Source: CAWAPS01 sp963783945 (GTDB lineage: Bacteria > Actinomycetota > Acidimicrobiia > Acidimicrobiales > Palsa-688). Taken from it: a DNA stretch of 64,000 nt. This document shows positions 39,425 to 48,582 of the stretch, one piece after another (position 1 is the first letter of the stretch; each line of letters starts with the position of its first letter). The notes beneath the pieces were generated by a model that ran no database searches, was not told the origin of the DNA, and was given only the letters and a program-made list of their open reading frames with translations. The DNA is taken from positions 62,001 to 126,000 of the forward strand of contig CAWAPS010000004.1 in assembly GCA_963783945.1 (NCBI GenBank), in the 5' to 3' direction. Position numbers and translations under genes: made by a program.

Positions 39425-41187
39425 TGTTCGGTCGCAGACAGGCACACCCCAGGCCGATCAAGTGGGGGCATCCCCTCCGCACCGCACGACGCCGGCCGAC
39501 CGCCGACCAACCGGTCGAGACTCGACCACCGCGCACCGCCCCGTCGCCGGCGGCGGCGTGTCGAGCCGGGCGACCGAATCCATATCGGCGGCGGCTGGTC
39601 CCCCCCGGCAGCGCCGCCGCCAAGGCGCCAGCCAAGCCCGCCTGCTCGAAGCCGAGCACCGACCGCGGCCCAGACCGCCGCCCGCAAGGCCGCAGCTCGA
39701 AGCGCTGCGAGCCGAACAGCAACGCCAGCCGCTACCTGCCGGCCCGGGGCGAGCCCGGGCCCATGGCCGGCCGGCCCTGGCGGCGGCTGCGGCTGCCAAC
39801 CGCACCGGGCCACCTCGGAGATCCTCGCCGGCGCCTACCCGTTCCTGGCCGAAGAAGGCCTCGGCTCCGCCGGCATCCTCATCGGCCAGGACGCCTGGTC
39901 CGGCACCGCGTTCTGCTACGACCCCTGGGTCCTCTACCAAGCCAGGCGTGCTCACCAACCCCAACATCGTCCTCGCCGGCCAGATCGGCCGAGGCAAATC
40001 CACCCTGGCCAAATCCCTCGCCTGCCGCTGCGTCGCCTTCGGCCGGCGCGTCTACGTCCCCGGCGACCCCAAAGGCGAATGGACCGACGTCGCCCAAGCC
40101 GTCGGCGGCCAAGCCATCGAGCTCGCCATCGGCGGACCCAACCGGCTCAACCCCCTCGACGAAGGCCCCCGCCCCACCGGCATCGCCGACACCACCTGGC
40201 GAGCCACAGGTCACGCCACGCCGGATGGAACCTGCTCGCCGCCCTCGCCGCAGCCACCCTGGGCCGGCCCGTCGCAGCCCATCGAACGCACCGCCCTCGA
40301 CGCCGCCCTCGACCGCACGCCCTGGCCCGCACGACCGTCCCCATCCTGCCCATCGTCGTCGACGCCCTCCTCGACCCCCGGCACCCCCACGCTCGGCACC
40401 ACCATCGAACAGCTACGCGCACGACGGCCGCGAGGTCGGCCACGCCCTCGCCCGCCTCGTCCACGGCGACCTCGCCGGACTCTTCGACGGACCCTCCACC
40501 ATCGCCTTCGACCCCACCCTGCCCATGCTCAGCCTCGACCTGTCCGCCATCTCCGGCTCCGACACCCTCATCGGCCTCGTCATGACCTGCACCTCCACCT
40601 GGATGGAAGCCGCCCTGTCCGACCCCGCCGGCGGGCACCGCCTCGTCGTCTACGACGAAGCCTGGCGCCTCCTCGCCCAACCCGCCCTGCTCGCCCGCAT
40701 GCAAGCCCACTGGAAACTCTCCCGCGCCTGGGGCCTCGCCAACCTCATGATCGTCCACCGCCTCTCCGACCTCGACGCCGTCGGCGACCCCGGCTCCCAA
40801 GCCCGAGGCCTCGCCCAAGGACTCCTCGCCGACACCGCCACCCGCATCCTCTACAACGAACCCTTCGACGAAGCCCAGACCGCCGGCAAACTCCTCGGCC
40901 TCACCTCCGTCGAGATCGACCAACTCCCCGAACTCGCCCAAGGCGAAGGACTCTGGCGGGTCAACCAACGCGCCTTCATCGTCCGCCACCTCCTCACCCC
41001 CGACGAACACAACACCTACGCCACCGACTCCCGCATGATCACCGACCCCGAAACCCCCTCCACCCCGGCGAAGCCGCGGACTCGACGGCCCACAATATTT
41101 GCGCCCCGATCGTGTCAACGCACTACGACACCAACCCCAGGCACCTCCCGTCCCAAGCTGATGATCGATCGAGCGCGCAAACCATAG
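39424..41187 (+). pseudogene. VirB4-like conjugation ATPase, frameshifted
   Basis: Energises assembly of the secretion channel. ATG 39424 begins MFGRRQAHPRPIKWGHPLRT; a basic low-complexity stretch; then GSAGILIGQDAWSGTAFCYD, GQIGRGKSTLAKSLA (Walker A), VYVPGDPKGEWTDVAQAVGG, GGPNRLNPLDEG, LPMLSLDLSAISGSDTLIGL, HRLVVYDEAWRLLAQPALLA (Walker B) and NLMIVHRLSDLDAVGD. The C-terminal half from 40400 is intact; the first half has several shifts. The end is set at the stop of the last coherent frame. Confidence 0.8.
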
Positions 41188-41329
41188 CCATCCCCGAAAG
41201 GACTGCTAAGCACCGTCCTGATGTGCTCGGTGGTTATACGTGGGACCCCCTGACCGAGAAGTTCGAAAGCCACCTCCCCGGTATCGCCTAAGACGTCCGC
41301 ACACAACCGAAACCGAGGCTAAATAAAAT

Positions 41330-41348
41330 AACCGTCGTTATGCTCGGG
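41330..41348 (+). repeat. attI-like core sequence 1
   Basis: CCGTCGTTATG, the same core found about 90-100 bp after both integrase genes (43527 and 63475). Here it follows the conjugation cluster and marks the left edge of the cassette array. No integrase precedes it. Confidence 0.4.
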
Positions 41349-41596
41349 TCCGATCGTGCTCGAAAGCCCAGGCAATGACGCCGATGAGCAGATATGCGTT
41401 GGCTTACAACGAAAATCCCGGCCAGGGAGTCCAGTCTGCTGTGACGCCGCCCGGCGTCGCTAAGCAGCCCAACGTAAGCTTTCCGGTTGTGGTGGATCTG
41501 CGCTTCCGTCGGGGTCAGCCGTGCGGCTGGTGAATCGCGTAAAGGATACCTCGCTATGTGGACCCCTCGAATGGGCCCCGGAAGCAGCCCGCCTAA

Positions 41597-41872
41597 TTGA
41601 AAGGCACGCAGTTTCAAGGACGGGCGTGGGTCTGTCAGTTGATCGGTGTCATTACCATCATCGCCGGAGCCAAGCTCAATCTGCCCTGGCTGTGGATCCC
41701 CGGATGCGTGATCTTCGCCGGGACGGTGCCCTGCTTCTACCTGATGCATTCGAACCGGAAGCGGTCAGTAAGCGCGGCTTCGCAGGCGATCGGAATGGAG
41801 ATCACGTGGCGGAACTATCCGCCGCGGTGTGGGGACGAGGCGTATGCCAAGTGGTGCAAAAGTACAACGTGA
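41597..41872 (+). CDS. Two-helix membrane protein with RNYPP...KWC tail
   Basis: About 91 residues, two hydrophobic helices (WVCQLIGVITIIAGAKLNLP and WIPGCVIFAGTVPCFYLM), then IGMEITWRNYPP and AYAKWCKSTT. The tail matches the one of the RHS-linked protein at 15182 (IPVNARNFPP, AFSKWC). The start is a TTG and uncertain. Possibly an orphan immunity gene carried as a cassette. Confidence 0.55.
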   Translation: MKGTQFQGRAWVCQLIGVITIIAGAKLNLPWLWIPGCVIFAGTVPCFYLMHSNRKRSVSAASQAIGMEITWRNYPPRCGDEAYAKWCKSTT

Positions 41873-42013
41873 CGCCATACGCTGCGGCTGCTCGACCTGA
41901 AGACCGAGCAACCACTCCTGGCCGGGACGCCGGTCACACGGAATAATCAATCTCGCGCTCGCCGACGGCCCCCTGCCCCGATCCGAGGGCGCTCGCGAAT
42001 CGGCGCTCTGCGC
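41866..42013 (+). repeat. attC-like repeat 1 (long)
   Basis: Right half GAATCGGCGCTCTGCG at 41997-42012, left half near AACGTGACGCC at 41866. The long spacing makes the left half doubtful. Confidence 0.4.
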
Positions 42014-42014
42014 T

Positions 42015-42236
42015 CTATCGCGTCGCTTGGCTCATGAACCAGTCGATGATGCGCTGTAGCCGCTGCTCCTCAGATTCGCCCGGCGAGGCTCGCTCGAAGT
42101 CCGCCCACAGCTCGTCCCATAGGTCCTCAACCGTCCGTGAGGGCGCAGCGAGGTGAGATCTCCTCACGAAGACGGCCTTGAAAGTTTCACGCCGAGCTAG
42201 GGTCGCCAGCGGGGTCGGGAAGATCTCGAACCTCAC
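42015..42236 (-). CDS. Small cassette protein
   Basis: 73 residues, intact: MRFEIFPTPLATLARRETFK, SRTVEDLWDELWADFERASP, EQRLQRIIDWFMSQATR. Helical, acidic. No family recognised. It lies on the minus strand between two attC-like repeats. Confidence 0.5.
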   Translation of the reverse strand: MRFEIFPTPLATLARRETFKAVFVRRSHLAAPSRTVEDLWDELWADFERASPGESEEQRLQRIIDWFMSQATR

Positions 42237-42293
42237 GGTTTAGATTTTCACACGATCTGGATCAGTCGGTGACCACTTGGGAGAAGGCGGACA

Positions 42294-42368
42294 CGGTAAC
42301 GCTCTATCCTGCGCACATCGCGACCCGATCAGAGCCTGACCTGCGGCTCGGGATTCGGCGGTATGGCG
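42294..42368 (+). repeat. attC-like repeat 2
   Basis: Left half GGTAACGCTCTATCC (42295), right half GATTCGGCGGTATGGCG (42352). Directly upstream of integrase A; its equivalent precedes integrase B. Confidence 0.65.
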
Positions 42369-42521
42369 TGCTGCGGGTTGGGCGTGGGGGTGGTGATGGC
42401 ACCTGCTAGGTGGTCACTGGGCGTGGGCGGCGTGGCGGGGTCGTACGTTCGGGGTTTCATTGCTGCCGGGGCGTGGTCGCTGCGGCTCCGGGTCTCGGCC
42501 TGACCCTGGAGGAGCAAACCC

Positions 42522-43438
42522 ATGTCCACCACGATCACATCTACGGTGCTGGTCGCCACCCAACCGGAGTTCAGCGACGGGGAGCGCTTGGCGCTGGCCG
42601 GGTTCCTGGCCGGCTACAGCGGGCTGACCCGCGATGCCTACACCCTGGACCTGCGCCAGTTCACCGGCTGGTGCACCGTCCATGGCCTGCACCTGTTCGC
42701 GGCGAAACGGGTCGACATCGAATCGTTCGGCGGCGACATGGAAGCCGCCGGACGGGCCCGGGCGACGATCGCCCGTCGCCTGTGCACCGATCGCTGGCTT
42801 CTACCGCTACGCCGAGGAAGAGGAACTCTGGCCCACTCACCGGCTGCCCACGTGCGCCGACCCCGGCTCGACTACGAGTCTCACGCCACCGCGCTGGACC
42901 GCAACGAGCTCGGTGCCCTGCTCGTCGCCGCCGGCCTCGGATCGGCTCAAGACCACGCCCTGATCTCGCTGCTCGCCCTCAACGGGCTGCGGGTCAGCGA
43001 AGCCCTCGGCGCCGAAATCACCGCGATCGGCAGCGAACGCGGCCACCGCACCCTCACCATCCTGCGCAAGGGCGGCAAGATCGTCACCATCCCGCTGGCG
43101 CCCCGGACCGCACGGGCCTCGACCTCGCCATCGGTGAACGACTCGACGGCCCGATCTTTTGCCGGGCCGACGGGCAACGCCTCGACCGCCACGGCGCCAG
43201 CCGAATCGTGAAACGCATCGCCAAGCGAGCCGACATCGCCAAGCCGATCGGCCCACACACCCTCCGCCACGCCTTCATCACCGCCGCCCTCGACGCCGGA
43301 GTCCCACTTCGCCACGTGCGAGAAGCCGCCTCCCACGCCGACCCACGCACCACCATGCGCTACGACCGAGCCCGCGCCTCACTAGACCGACACGCCACCT
43401 ACATCGTCGCGGCCGACCTCGCCGGAGCCGCCCGATAG
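42522..43438 (+). pseudogene. Tyrosine recombinase A of the cassette array, frameshifted
   Basis: Close paralogue of the intact gene at 62481. ATG 42522, after CCTGGAGGAG, begins MSTTITSTVLVATQPEFSDG, then ALAGFLAGYSGLTRDAYTLD (SAM-like core-binding domain), ALNGLRVSEALGA (catalytic Arg), RKGGKIVTIPLA (Lys), HTLRHAFITAALDAGVPLRH (His-x-x-Arg), ASHADP and TTMRYDRAR (Tyr). Compensating shifts lie near 42790 and 42830 and another near 43113. No IntI-type insertion before the HxxR motif is seen. Probably catalyses cassette recombination in this array. Confidence 0.8.
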
Positions 43439-43455
43439 CTCTCGGACCGACACCT

Positions 43456-43498
43456 GGTGTGGGTCCTGCGGCCCTCCGCCACCGCCCGTACCCACCCC
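43456..43498 (+). terminator. Hairpin after integrase A
   Basis: GGTGTGGGT and ACCCACCCC are inverted arms with GCGG/CCGC inside, 20 bp after the stop codon. A stronger version sits at the same place after integrase B. Confidence 0.5.
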
Positions 43499-43526
43499 CA
43501 ACCAGTCACCGTGAACTGCCATCAGC

Positions 43527-43543
43527 GCACTGCCGTCGTTCGG
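43527..43543 (+). repeat. attI-like site A
   Basis: GCACTGCCGTCGTTCGG. The 14-base core GCACTGCCGTCGTT is identical after integrase B; GTT lies 100 bp after the stop codon. Cassettes start immediately downstream. The G-TT step resembles the recombination point of integron sites. Confidence 0.5.
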
Positions 43544-43607
43544 TATCGTCAGGCCACCTTGGAGCCAAAGTCCACTGGCAGTGCAGAAGGATCATTCGTA
43601 ATTCGCT

Positions 43608-44091
43608 TCAGGATTCTTTGGCGTGTTGCTCGGACGGTAGACGCCGAACCTGGGTCGGTTTCCCGTTTGATGCCATCGGACCTCGCGTTCGATCGCCGAC
43701 TGCCACGCATCGGCACTCCTGAACCCACCGACGAAATGTACCCTGAAACCCAGCGTCCTGGTGAGGAAGGCACTTGCTGCCCGTCCAGTCCTTCGCAGGA
43801 AGTATCCCCAGGCAGCACCAATGGCAAGACAAGGCTCCTCCGAAAATCGCGATTGCGACCAGGGCGAGGCGTCCGTACCCCGTCACGCCGCCAGCGATGA
43901 GTACGGCGACGAAGCTTAGGACAGCGGGAGCCGAGCACCGCTGCCACGCGAGGCTGACGGCATTGAGGTGACCAGCCTCTTCGCCGATGACGGGGGGAGA
44001 ACTCGTCGGTCTTGGCTCTGATGAAGCTCGCAACGGGCAGCACGGTGGTGATTATCGCTGAGATCGACATGGGCGAGGCGCGAATGTCCAT
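43608..44091 (-). CDS. Membrane protein cassette gene, frameshifted
   Basis: ATG 44091 begins MDIRASPMSISAIITTVLPV; after a shift near 44000 it continues EEAGHLNAVSLAWQRCSAPA and VLSFVAVLIAGGVTGYGRLA, VAIAIFGGALSCHWC (helices), ending with a hydrophilic tail. First cassette after integrase A. Unknown function. Confidence 0.45.
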
Positions 44092-44131
44092 CCGCGCCTC
44101 TCCTGCCCCCTTCCTGTTGAGAAGCCACGAC

Positions 44132-44153
44132 GCCGGATTCGGCGATCTGGCGC
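44132..44153 (+). repeat. attC-like right half 3
   Basis: GCCGGATTCGGCGATCTGGC. The left half is less clear (TCCATCC near 44087). Confidence 0.45.
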
Positions 44154-44241
44154 TCGGGGATACGGCGTCGACCTCCGCGGCGCACCCCCGTTTGTTCTGC
44201 GTCCTCCGTGGGCTCTCCCGGAGTCCCTGCCGACGTTCCAG

Positions 44242-44794
44242 ATGAGACAATATGGCCCCGTGGAAGCCCCTGACTCAAACGACGTGACGGTCAGCCTCAC
44301 GAGGGCGGAGGCGCTCGTCCTTTTCGAATGGCTCAATCGCAACCAGGACCGTGAGGACTCCTTCACCACCGACCACTACGACATCTTCGATCCGCCGACC
44401 GAGCCTCCCTGTGGAGCCTATCAGAGGCGCTTCAGCGCACTCTCGTGGAGCCGTTTGAGAGTAACTACATCGACTTGGTGGAGGCAGCGCGAGCTGAAGT
44501 GCGGGCTCATCAAGAGTCGATCGAAGCCGGGACGCGGTACGAGGTTGGCGACTTGGTCCTTTACAAGCCCGACGAGAAGACGAGCCACCCAGCCGTTGTC
44601 GTCGCAGTACTTGAAGACAACCGCTACCTTATCCAGAACGAGTGGCCGCGGACGGTCGATCCACAACGAATCGAGGCGGGGTTCCGTCCATACTTGCGTG
44701 AGCCCTACGAGGCCCCGCTGCATCATCTCGTCGGACTAGATACGACCGGCATCCAGAAGCTGAGCGCAACCGATACGGCGCCCCTCACCGCTAG
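44242..44794 (+). CDS. Hypothetical cassette protein, frameshifted
   Basis: ATG 44242 begins MRQYGPVEAPDSNDVTVSLT, then RAEALVLFEWLNRNQDREDS and, after a shift near 44410, LWSLSEALQRTLVEPFESNY and VEAARAEVRAHQES. It continues YEVGDLVLYKPDEKTSHPAV, a possible SH3-like segment. The first part resembles small helical proteins (T-x-x-E/Q-A-L-V-L-F-x-W-L) common in bacterial genomes. The end is uncertain. Confidence 0.5.
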
Positions 44795-44837
44795 ATGCGC
44801 GAATGGGCGGCGGAACGCTCCTCCTACGGCTGCAGAT

Positions 44838-45244
44838 TTAGGCTTCGAGGCGCCCCCGCAGGTCATCCAGCACGGCCAGCCAACTCTCGCACTCCTCGGA
44901 CTCAGCCCAAGGTCTCGCAGTTCGGATGATGACCGGATGCGATTGACAGCAGCCAGAGCATCCCATACCAAATCGGACTGCAACCATCCGAAGTGTTCCT
45001 GCGCCCACATCCCGACCTCGGGGCGGTTCGCTACAGCCTCACCAGGATGGCCTCGCATCGCAGCAACGACCTCGGCCGCGGCGAGCGCCTCGCTTGCCGC
45101 CGGTTCCTCGAGGTACAGGTCGGTCTCGATTGCGACGACAGGCCGGGACGTCAACCCGAGGGTCTGCCGAAGCGCGGCCGAGAGGTCGGCGAGCCAGTTG
45201 GCGGCGCCATCCGTCTCGAAGGCTCCGATTCCCCAGGCTCCCAC
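44838..45244 (-). CDS. DUF4259 family protein, one frameshift
   Basis: MGAWGIGAFETDGAANWLAD is the hallmark N-terminus of DUF4259. It continues TSRPVVAIETDLYLEEPAAS, ALAAAEVVAAMRGHPGEAVA and, after a shift near 44920, SEECESWLAVLDDLRGRLEA and TAA at 44838. Function unknown; DUF4259 proteins are frequent in gene cassettes and near toxin loci. Confidence 0.8.
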
Positions 45245-45258
45245 GGATGCCGATTATT

Positions 45259-45324
45259 CGATCACGCTCTCCCGGCTCGAGGGAGGGGTAGGCCCGGCAG
45301 GACACAACGATTGGCGATTTGCGT
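45259..45324 (+). repeat. attC-like repeat 4
   Basis: Left half GATCACGCTCTCCC (45261), right half GATTGGCGATTTGCG (45309). Confidence 0.55.
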
Positions 45325-45352
45325 CCATTTGACGGTCCGGCATGATGGGGTC

Positions 45353-45598
45353 GTGATTCGGGTCCGATACGAAGGTGGCGGGTACATGGTCGAGGTCGGG
45401 CCTCCCGAGGCATCGACGGCCGGGTCATCTCCCGCACCCCTCACTCCGACCGAGGTAGTTGCTGAGGTCGCGAAGCGTGGGCGCCACTCAGCCGACATCA
45501 CCGACGCGCTCGACGCCACCGGGACTGACTGGCGTCCCCTTCATGACGCTCAGGTCCTGCGTCGTCGGTCTGGTAGCGTGGGCGAGTCGAGCGCATAA
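45353..45598 (+). CDS. Hypothetical cassette protein
   Basis: 81 residues, intact, GTG 45353: VIRVRYEGGGYMVEVGPPEA, then LTPTEVVAEVAKRGRHSADI and DALDATGTDWRPLHDAQVLR. The stop codon TAA is the centre of the next repeat's left half (GCATAACG), as is usual in integron cassettes. No family recognised. Confidence 0.6.
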   Translation: MIRVRYEGGGYMVEVGPPEASTAGSSPAPLTPTEVVAEVAKRGRHSADITDALDATGTDWRPLHDAQVLRRRSGSVGESSA

Positions 45599-45657
45599 CG
45601 GCGGCGCACCTGATTCTCGATGCCTTGGGACAGCGACGCCGGATTCGGCGTTACGCG
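45593..45657 (+). repeat. attC-like repeat 5
   Basis: Left half GCATAACGGCG (45593), right half CGGCGTTACGC (45646). The two halves are inverted copies at 9 of 11 positions. Length 65 bp. Confidence 0.75.
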
Positions 45658-45696
45658 ACTCCCTAGTCCATTCAGCGACATGAGAGACTAGACGAA

Positions 45697-45897
45697 GTGA
45701 CGATGCCGTCCGATCCTGCACTTGACAGCGTCATCGAGGAACTCGACCGAGACCTCCTGGACCCAGATTCGTCGACATCGCTGCTGTTGCAGGAACGACC
45801 CCACGATGGCCTACGTCTGGCGTCGGTCCACGGAAACGACCTAACGGCAAGAATCGCAGAACTCAGATCTGAGCCGAGTCTTGACCCCACCGAGTGA
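45697..45897 (+). CDS. Small acidic cassette protein
   Basis: 66 residues from GTG 45697 (or ATG 45703): MPSDPALDSVIEELDRDLLD, STSLLLQERPHDGLRLASVH, IAELRSEPSLDPTE. Intact. No family recognised. Confidence 0.5.
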   Translation: MTMPSDPALDSVIEELDRDLLDPDSSTSLLLQERPHDGLRLASVHGNDLTARIAELRSEPSLDPTE

Positions 45898-45899
45898 CT

Positions 45900-45975
45900 C
45901 CATAACGCTCCATCCCGAGCGGCTTGAGAGAGCGCGGCGAAGCTCCGGAAGGCACTCGTAGTCGGCGATCTGCGA
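45900..45975 (+). repeat. attC-like repeat 6
   Basis: Left half CCATAACGCTCCATCC (45900), right half TAGTCGGCGATCTGCG (45959). Confidence 0.7.
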
Positions 45976-46017
45976 TTCCGGACATTCTCAACGGCCCGAG
46001 CGTCCAGCCCCGTCGCC

Positions 46018-46185
46018 GTGACCTCCAACCTGCACCCCTCCGGCTTCGATACCATCATGCCCAAAGGACTCGCCACCGCCACCGTCGACCGGCTCCTCCA
46101 CCACGCTCACCTCGTGCTCACCGACGGCGGATCACTCCGCCTCGCCGAAGCCCTCGCCGGCAAAGGAGTGATGCCGCTCGCCTAA
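46018..46185 (+). pseudogene. IS21 istB 3' fragment
   Basis: VTSNLHPSGFDTIMPKGLAT, ATVDRLLHHAHLVL and SLRLAEALAGKGVMPLA then TAA: the last 55 residues of an IstB helper ATPase. The rest of the element is absent. Differs from the intact istB at 58527, so it is from another IS21 member. Confidence 0.75.
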
Positions 46186-46203
46186 CCCTCACCGCGAGAT
46201 CCG

Positions 46204-46285
46204 CTGTCCGCCCACAAGGAATTCTGCTGTCCGCCGACGAGGAGATCTCCTGTCCGTCCACAAGGAAACCCTGTTGACCGTTGAC
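46204..46285 (+). repeat. Tandem terminal repeats of the lost IS21 element
   Basis: CTGTCCGYCCACAAGGA-type units start at 46204, 46227 and 46250 with a weaker one at 46271 (period 23, 23, 21). Multiple terminal repeats behind istB are typical transposase-binding sites of IS21 elements. Confidence 0.65.
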
Positions 46286-46335
46286 ACGCCACCGCGAGGC
46301 CCTTCGAGCGGAGCTTCGACCTAGACTTCGCCTTC

Positions 46336-46665
46336 ATGCGGGAGCTATCCCCGAAGGTTCGTGATGACAATCCCCGGCGATCTAAAGATGTCGGGTTCGT
46401 GCTACGACTCGCCTTTAACGGCCTCGTGGCTGCCTTAGTTCTTTTCGGCTTGGGATTAGGCGTCGTCTTGGCTGCGACGGGTGACTCATCGGGGCCACGT
46501 CGAGTCGTCTACTTCGCAATCATCGCTTGCTTGGAGATCATCGTCGGAACGGTGGGCACATTCGCGGCCAGAACCAAGCGACCGAGTGCGAGCCAGAAGT
46601 TGCGGGTCCTTACCTGGTGGCTCTTGCCTCTCAACGTAGTGGTGCTCTACCTGCTCGCCCTCTGA
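46336..46665 (+). CDS. Small multi-helix membrane protein
   Basis: 109 residues, intact, ATG 46336. Three helices: LAFNGLVAALVLFGLGLGVV, VVYFAIIACLEIIVGTVGTF and VLTWWLLPLNVVVLYLLAL at the C-terminus. Short basic N-terminus. Unknown function. Followed by attC-like repeat 7. Confidence 0.6.
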   Translation: MRELSPKVRDDNPRRSKDVGFVLRLAFNGLVAALVLFGLGLGVVLAATGDSSGPRRVVYFAIIACLEIIVGTVGTFAARTKRPSASQKLRVLTWWLLPLNVVVLYLLAL

Positions 46666-46669
46666 CGGG

Positions 46670-46748
46670 CACATGACATTCCGTCCCGAGCGGGGACAGC
46701 TCGCTGGACGAGCTACCTCAGGGTGCCCGGATTCGGCGCTCTGGGCGG
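46670..46748 (+). repeat. attC-like repeat 7
   Basis: Left half ACATGACATTCCGTCCC (46671), right half GATTCGGCGCTCTGGGCG (46730). Confidence 0.65.
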
Positions 46749-46988
46749 CCGGACGCCCGATCAGACCAGTTGACCACTCGTCGCCGTCGGTGGGGGCCCT
46801 AGGGCGCCCACTCCCGTCGATTTGGTCGCCTTCCGGATTTGCGCGCAGCCCAGGGACGGGCACGCAGATCAAGCAGTATGAGGCATCAAATTCGGGGTCT
46901 GCGAGCCTGGCAAGAACCCCTGGCGATCTGGGCGACCTTGTATCTCCATTGGAGAGGCCCTTCGCATTCCCGCGTCGTGCGGCTTGCA

Positions 46989-47270
46989 ATGAGTGGCCAG
47001 GTCCAGGCCAACGCCAAAGTTCTCAGGGAGCGTGGGCCACTCGCTACGACCTACTTCGGAACGATGGTGCTCGTCGGCATGGTCGCCGCCGGAACGGCAG
47101 TTATCGGCATAGCGGCGATCCTTGCTTTTGCCTTCGTTGCGAGTGGGAAGGTGTATGCCTGGGTAGCTGGCATCGTTGTTCTTATCCTTGTCCTGCTCTC
47201 GATCTGGTTCGCTCTACGCATGGCGCAGTTTCTAAGAGCCTCAAGGGCTTACCGGAAGACGCCATCCTGA
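46989..47270 (+). CDS. Small two-helix membrane protein
   Basis: 93 residues from ATG 46989: MSGQVQANAKVLRERGPLAT, then VLVGMVAAGTAVIGIAAILA and AWVAGIVVLILVLLSIWFAL. The frame is open further upstream but hydrophilic and without a better start. Sequence 46750-46988 holds no gene I can support. Confidence 0.55.
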   Translation: MSGQVQANAKVLRERGPLATTYFGTMVLVGMVAAGTAVIGIAAILAFAFVASGKVYAWVAGIVVLILVLLSIWFALRMAQFLRASRAYRKTPS

Positions 47271-47348
47271 GGTAGTTAACCCCGGTCACCGAAGGGGCCC
47301 AGATCGCTCAATCTCGCGCTTGCTGCCAGGTGGCCGGTACGTCCCCGG

Positions 47349-47453
47349 AGACCACCCAGAGTCGGCGATCCCGAGCAATCCAGCGACGCCTCTAGCTGGA
47401 TCGGCGGCGCGCCAGAACGCTCCGAGTGATCTGGCGGCGCGTTCAGGCGCTCA
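47349..47453 (+). repeat. attC-like right half 8 plus second repeat block
   Basis: AGTCGGCGATCCCGAG (47360) matches the repeat at 48442. About 50 bp further, CGCCAGAACGCTC...TGATCTGGCGGC (47410-47438) and TTCAGGCGC recur near 48525-48575. Confidence 0.5.
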
Positions 47454-47582
47454 ACGGCCTTGAGCCCAGGAGGCTGGCCAAGCGGAACACCGCCGACAGG
47501 GCGTTCTCTCCGCACGGCCAGACATTCACTCCATGCGGGCGGAATGGCCAATCTGTTTCGATGAGAGTCGTATCGTTGATCG

Positions 47583-48368
47583 GTGTCTACATCGGCCGGT
47601 CGATCCGGCGTCATCACTGGTGTCAGCCGTTCCAATGGCATAGGAGCCGCGATTGCACGCAGGCTCGCGGCTGACGGCGCTCGCCTGTTCCTCACTGGCT
47701 GGCCGGCGCATGACGCTGCCCAACCGTGGGGTGAGGATCGCGAGGGGGTCGACCGCTTACTGGCTGAGTTGGACGCGAAGGGTGCCGAAGCGCACTATTT
47801 CGCCACCGACCTGGCCAGCGTCGACGCGCCACAGCAGGTCTTGGCGGCTGCCCGTGACGCGCTGGGATCCATCGACATTCTGGTCGCCAACCACGCCCGA
47901 AGCTCCAGCCAATCCCTGCTCGACCTTACGGCTGACGAACTTGACCTGTCGTTCGCCGTCAACGCCCGAGCCACCCTCCTTCTGGTGCAGAGCTTCGTTC
48001 AGCAACACCGGGTGGGGCAGGGGGGTCGTGTGGTCCTCTTCACGTCGGGCCAATACCACGGGGCCATGGCGAATGAGCTTCCATACATCGCCTCGAAGGC
48101 CGTGATTCAACAACTCACCCCGGCCCTCGCGGTCCAGTTGGCCGCTCAGGGGATCACTGTCAACTGCATCAACCCTGGACCGAACGACACAGGTTGGGCC
48201 GCTGGCGAGCGACACGAACGAGTCGAAGCCGCAATGCCCATGGGTCGCTGGGGACGCCCCGAAGACACGGCACGGCTCGTCTCATGGCTCTGCAGCGATG
48301 AAGCTGACTGGATTACTGGCCAGACGATCGCGTCGGATGGAGGATGGTCTGCGCGCGGTACCAGTTGA
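47583..48368 (+). CDS. SDR-family NAD(P)-dependent oxidoreductase
   Basis: 261 residues, intact, GTG 47583. Rossmann dinucleotide site GVITGVSRSNGIGAAIARRL near residue 9; FATDLASVDAPQQ; IDILVANHARSS (NNAG-like position); catalytic Tyr168 and Lys172 in LPYIASKA, preceded by LFTSGQ; NCINPGPNDTGW and DWITGQTIASDGGW at the end. A classical short-chain dehydrogenase/reductase, perhaps a 3-ketoacyl or sugar-type enzyme; the substrate is unknown. It is one of the few cassette genes with a recognisable enzyme. Confidence 0.9.
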   Translation: MSTSAGRSGVITGVSRSNGIGAAIARRLAADGARLFLTGWPAHDAAQPWGEDREGVDRLLAELDAKGAEAHYFATDLASVDAPQQVLAAARDALGSIDILVANHARSSSQSLLDLTADELDLSFAVNARATLLLVQSFVQQHRVGQGGRVVLFTSGQYHGAMANELPYIASKAVIQQLTPALAVQLAAQGITVNCINPGPNDTGWAAGERHERVEAAMPMGRWGRPEDTARLVSWLCSDEADWITGQTIASDGGWSARGTS

Positions 48369-48387
48369 GCGCCACGGCGATAAGAAC

Positions 48388-48582
48388 TTCGGCTCGGGAC
48401 CCCCTCACGGAGTCGCGACGTCGGTGCGTTCAAAGATACATACTCGGCGATCCCGAGCACTCCCGCGGCCACTAATCGGCAGGTCTCGCGTCACCTTCGT
48501 CCACCCCCGGAGCCGTCCTGGCCGCGCCAGAAAGCTCGGCTGCGTTAGCAGCGATCTGGCCGCCTGTTCGGGCGCCCGTACG
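48388..48582 (+). repeat. attC-like repeat 9 plus second repeat block
   Basis: GCTCGGGA (48393) and TCCCGAGC (48450) are perfect inverted arms around CTCGGCGATCCCGAG; the second block with CGCCAGAAAGCTC and GCGATCTGGCCGC follows at 48524-48563, as after repeat 8. Confidence 0.5.

Noticed and set aside
46673..46988. Gene between attC-like repeat 7 and the membrane gene at 46989
   Set aside because: Both strands are open but neither gives a convincing start or protein-like composition.
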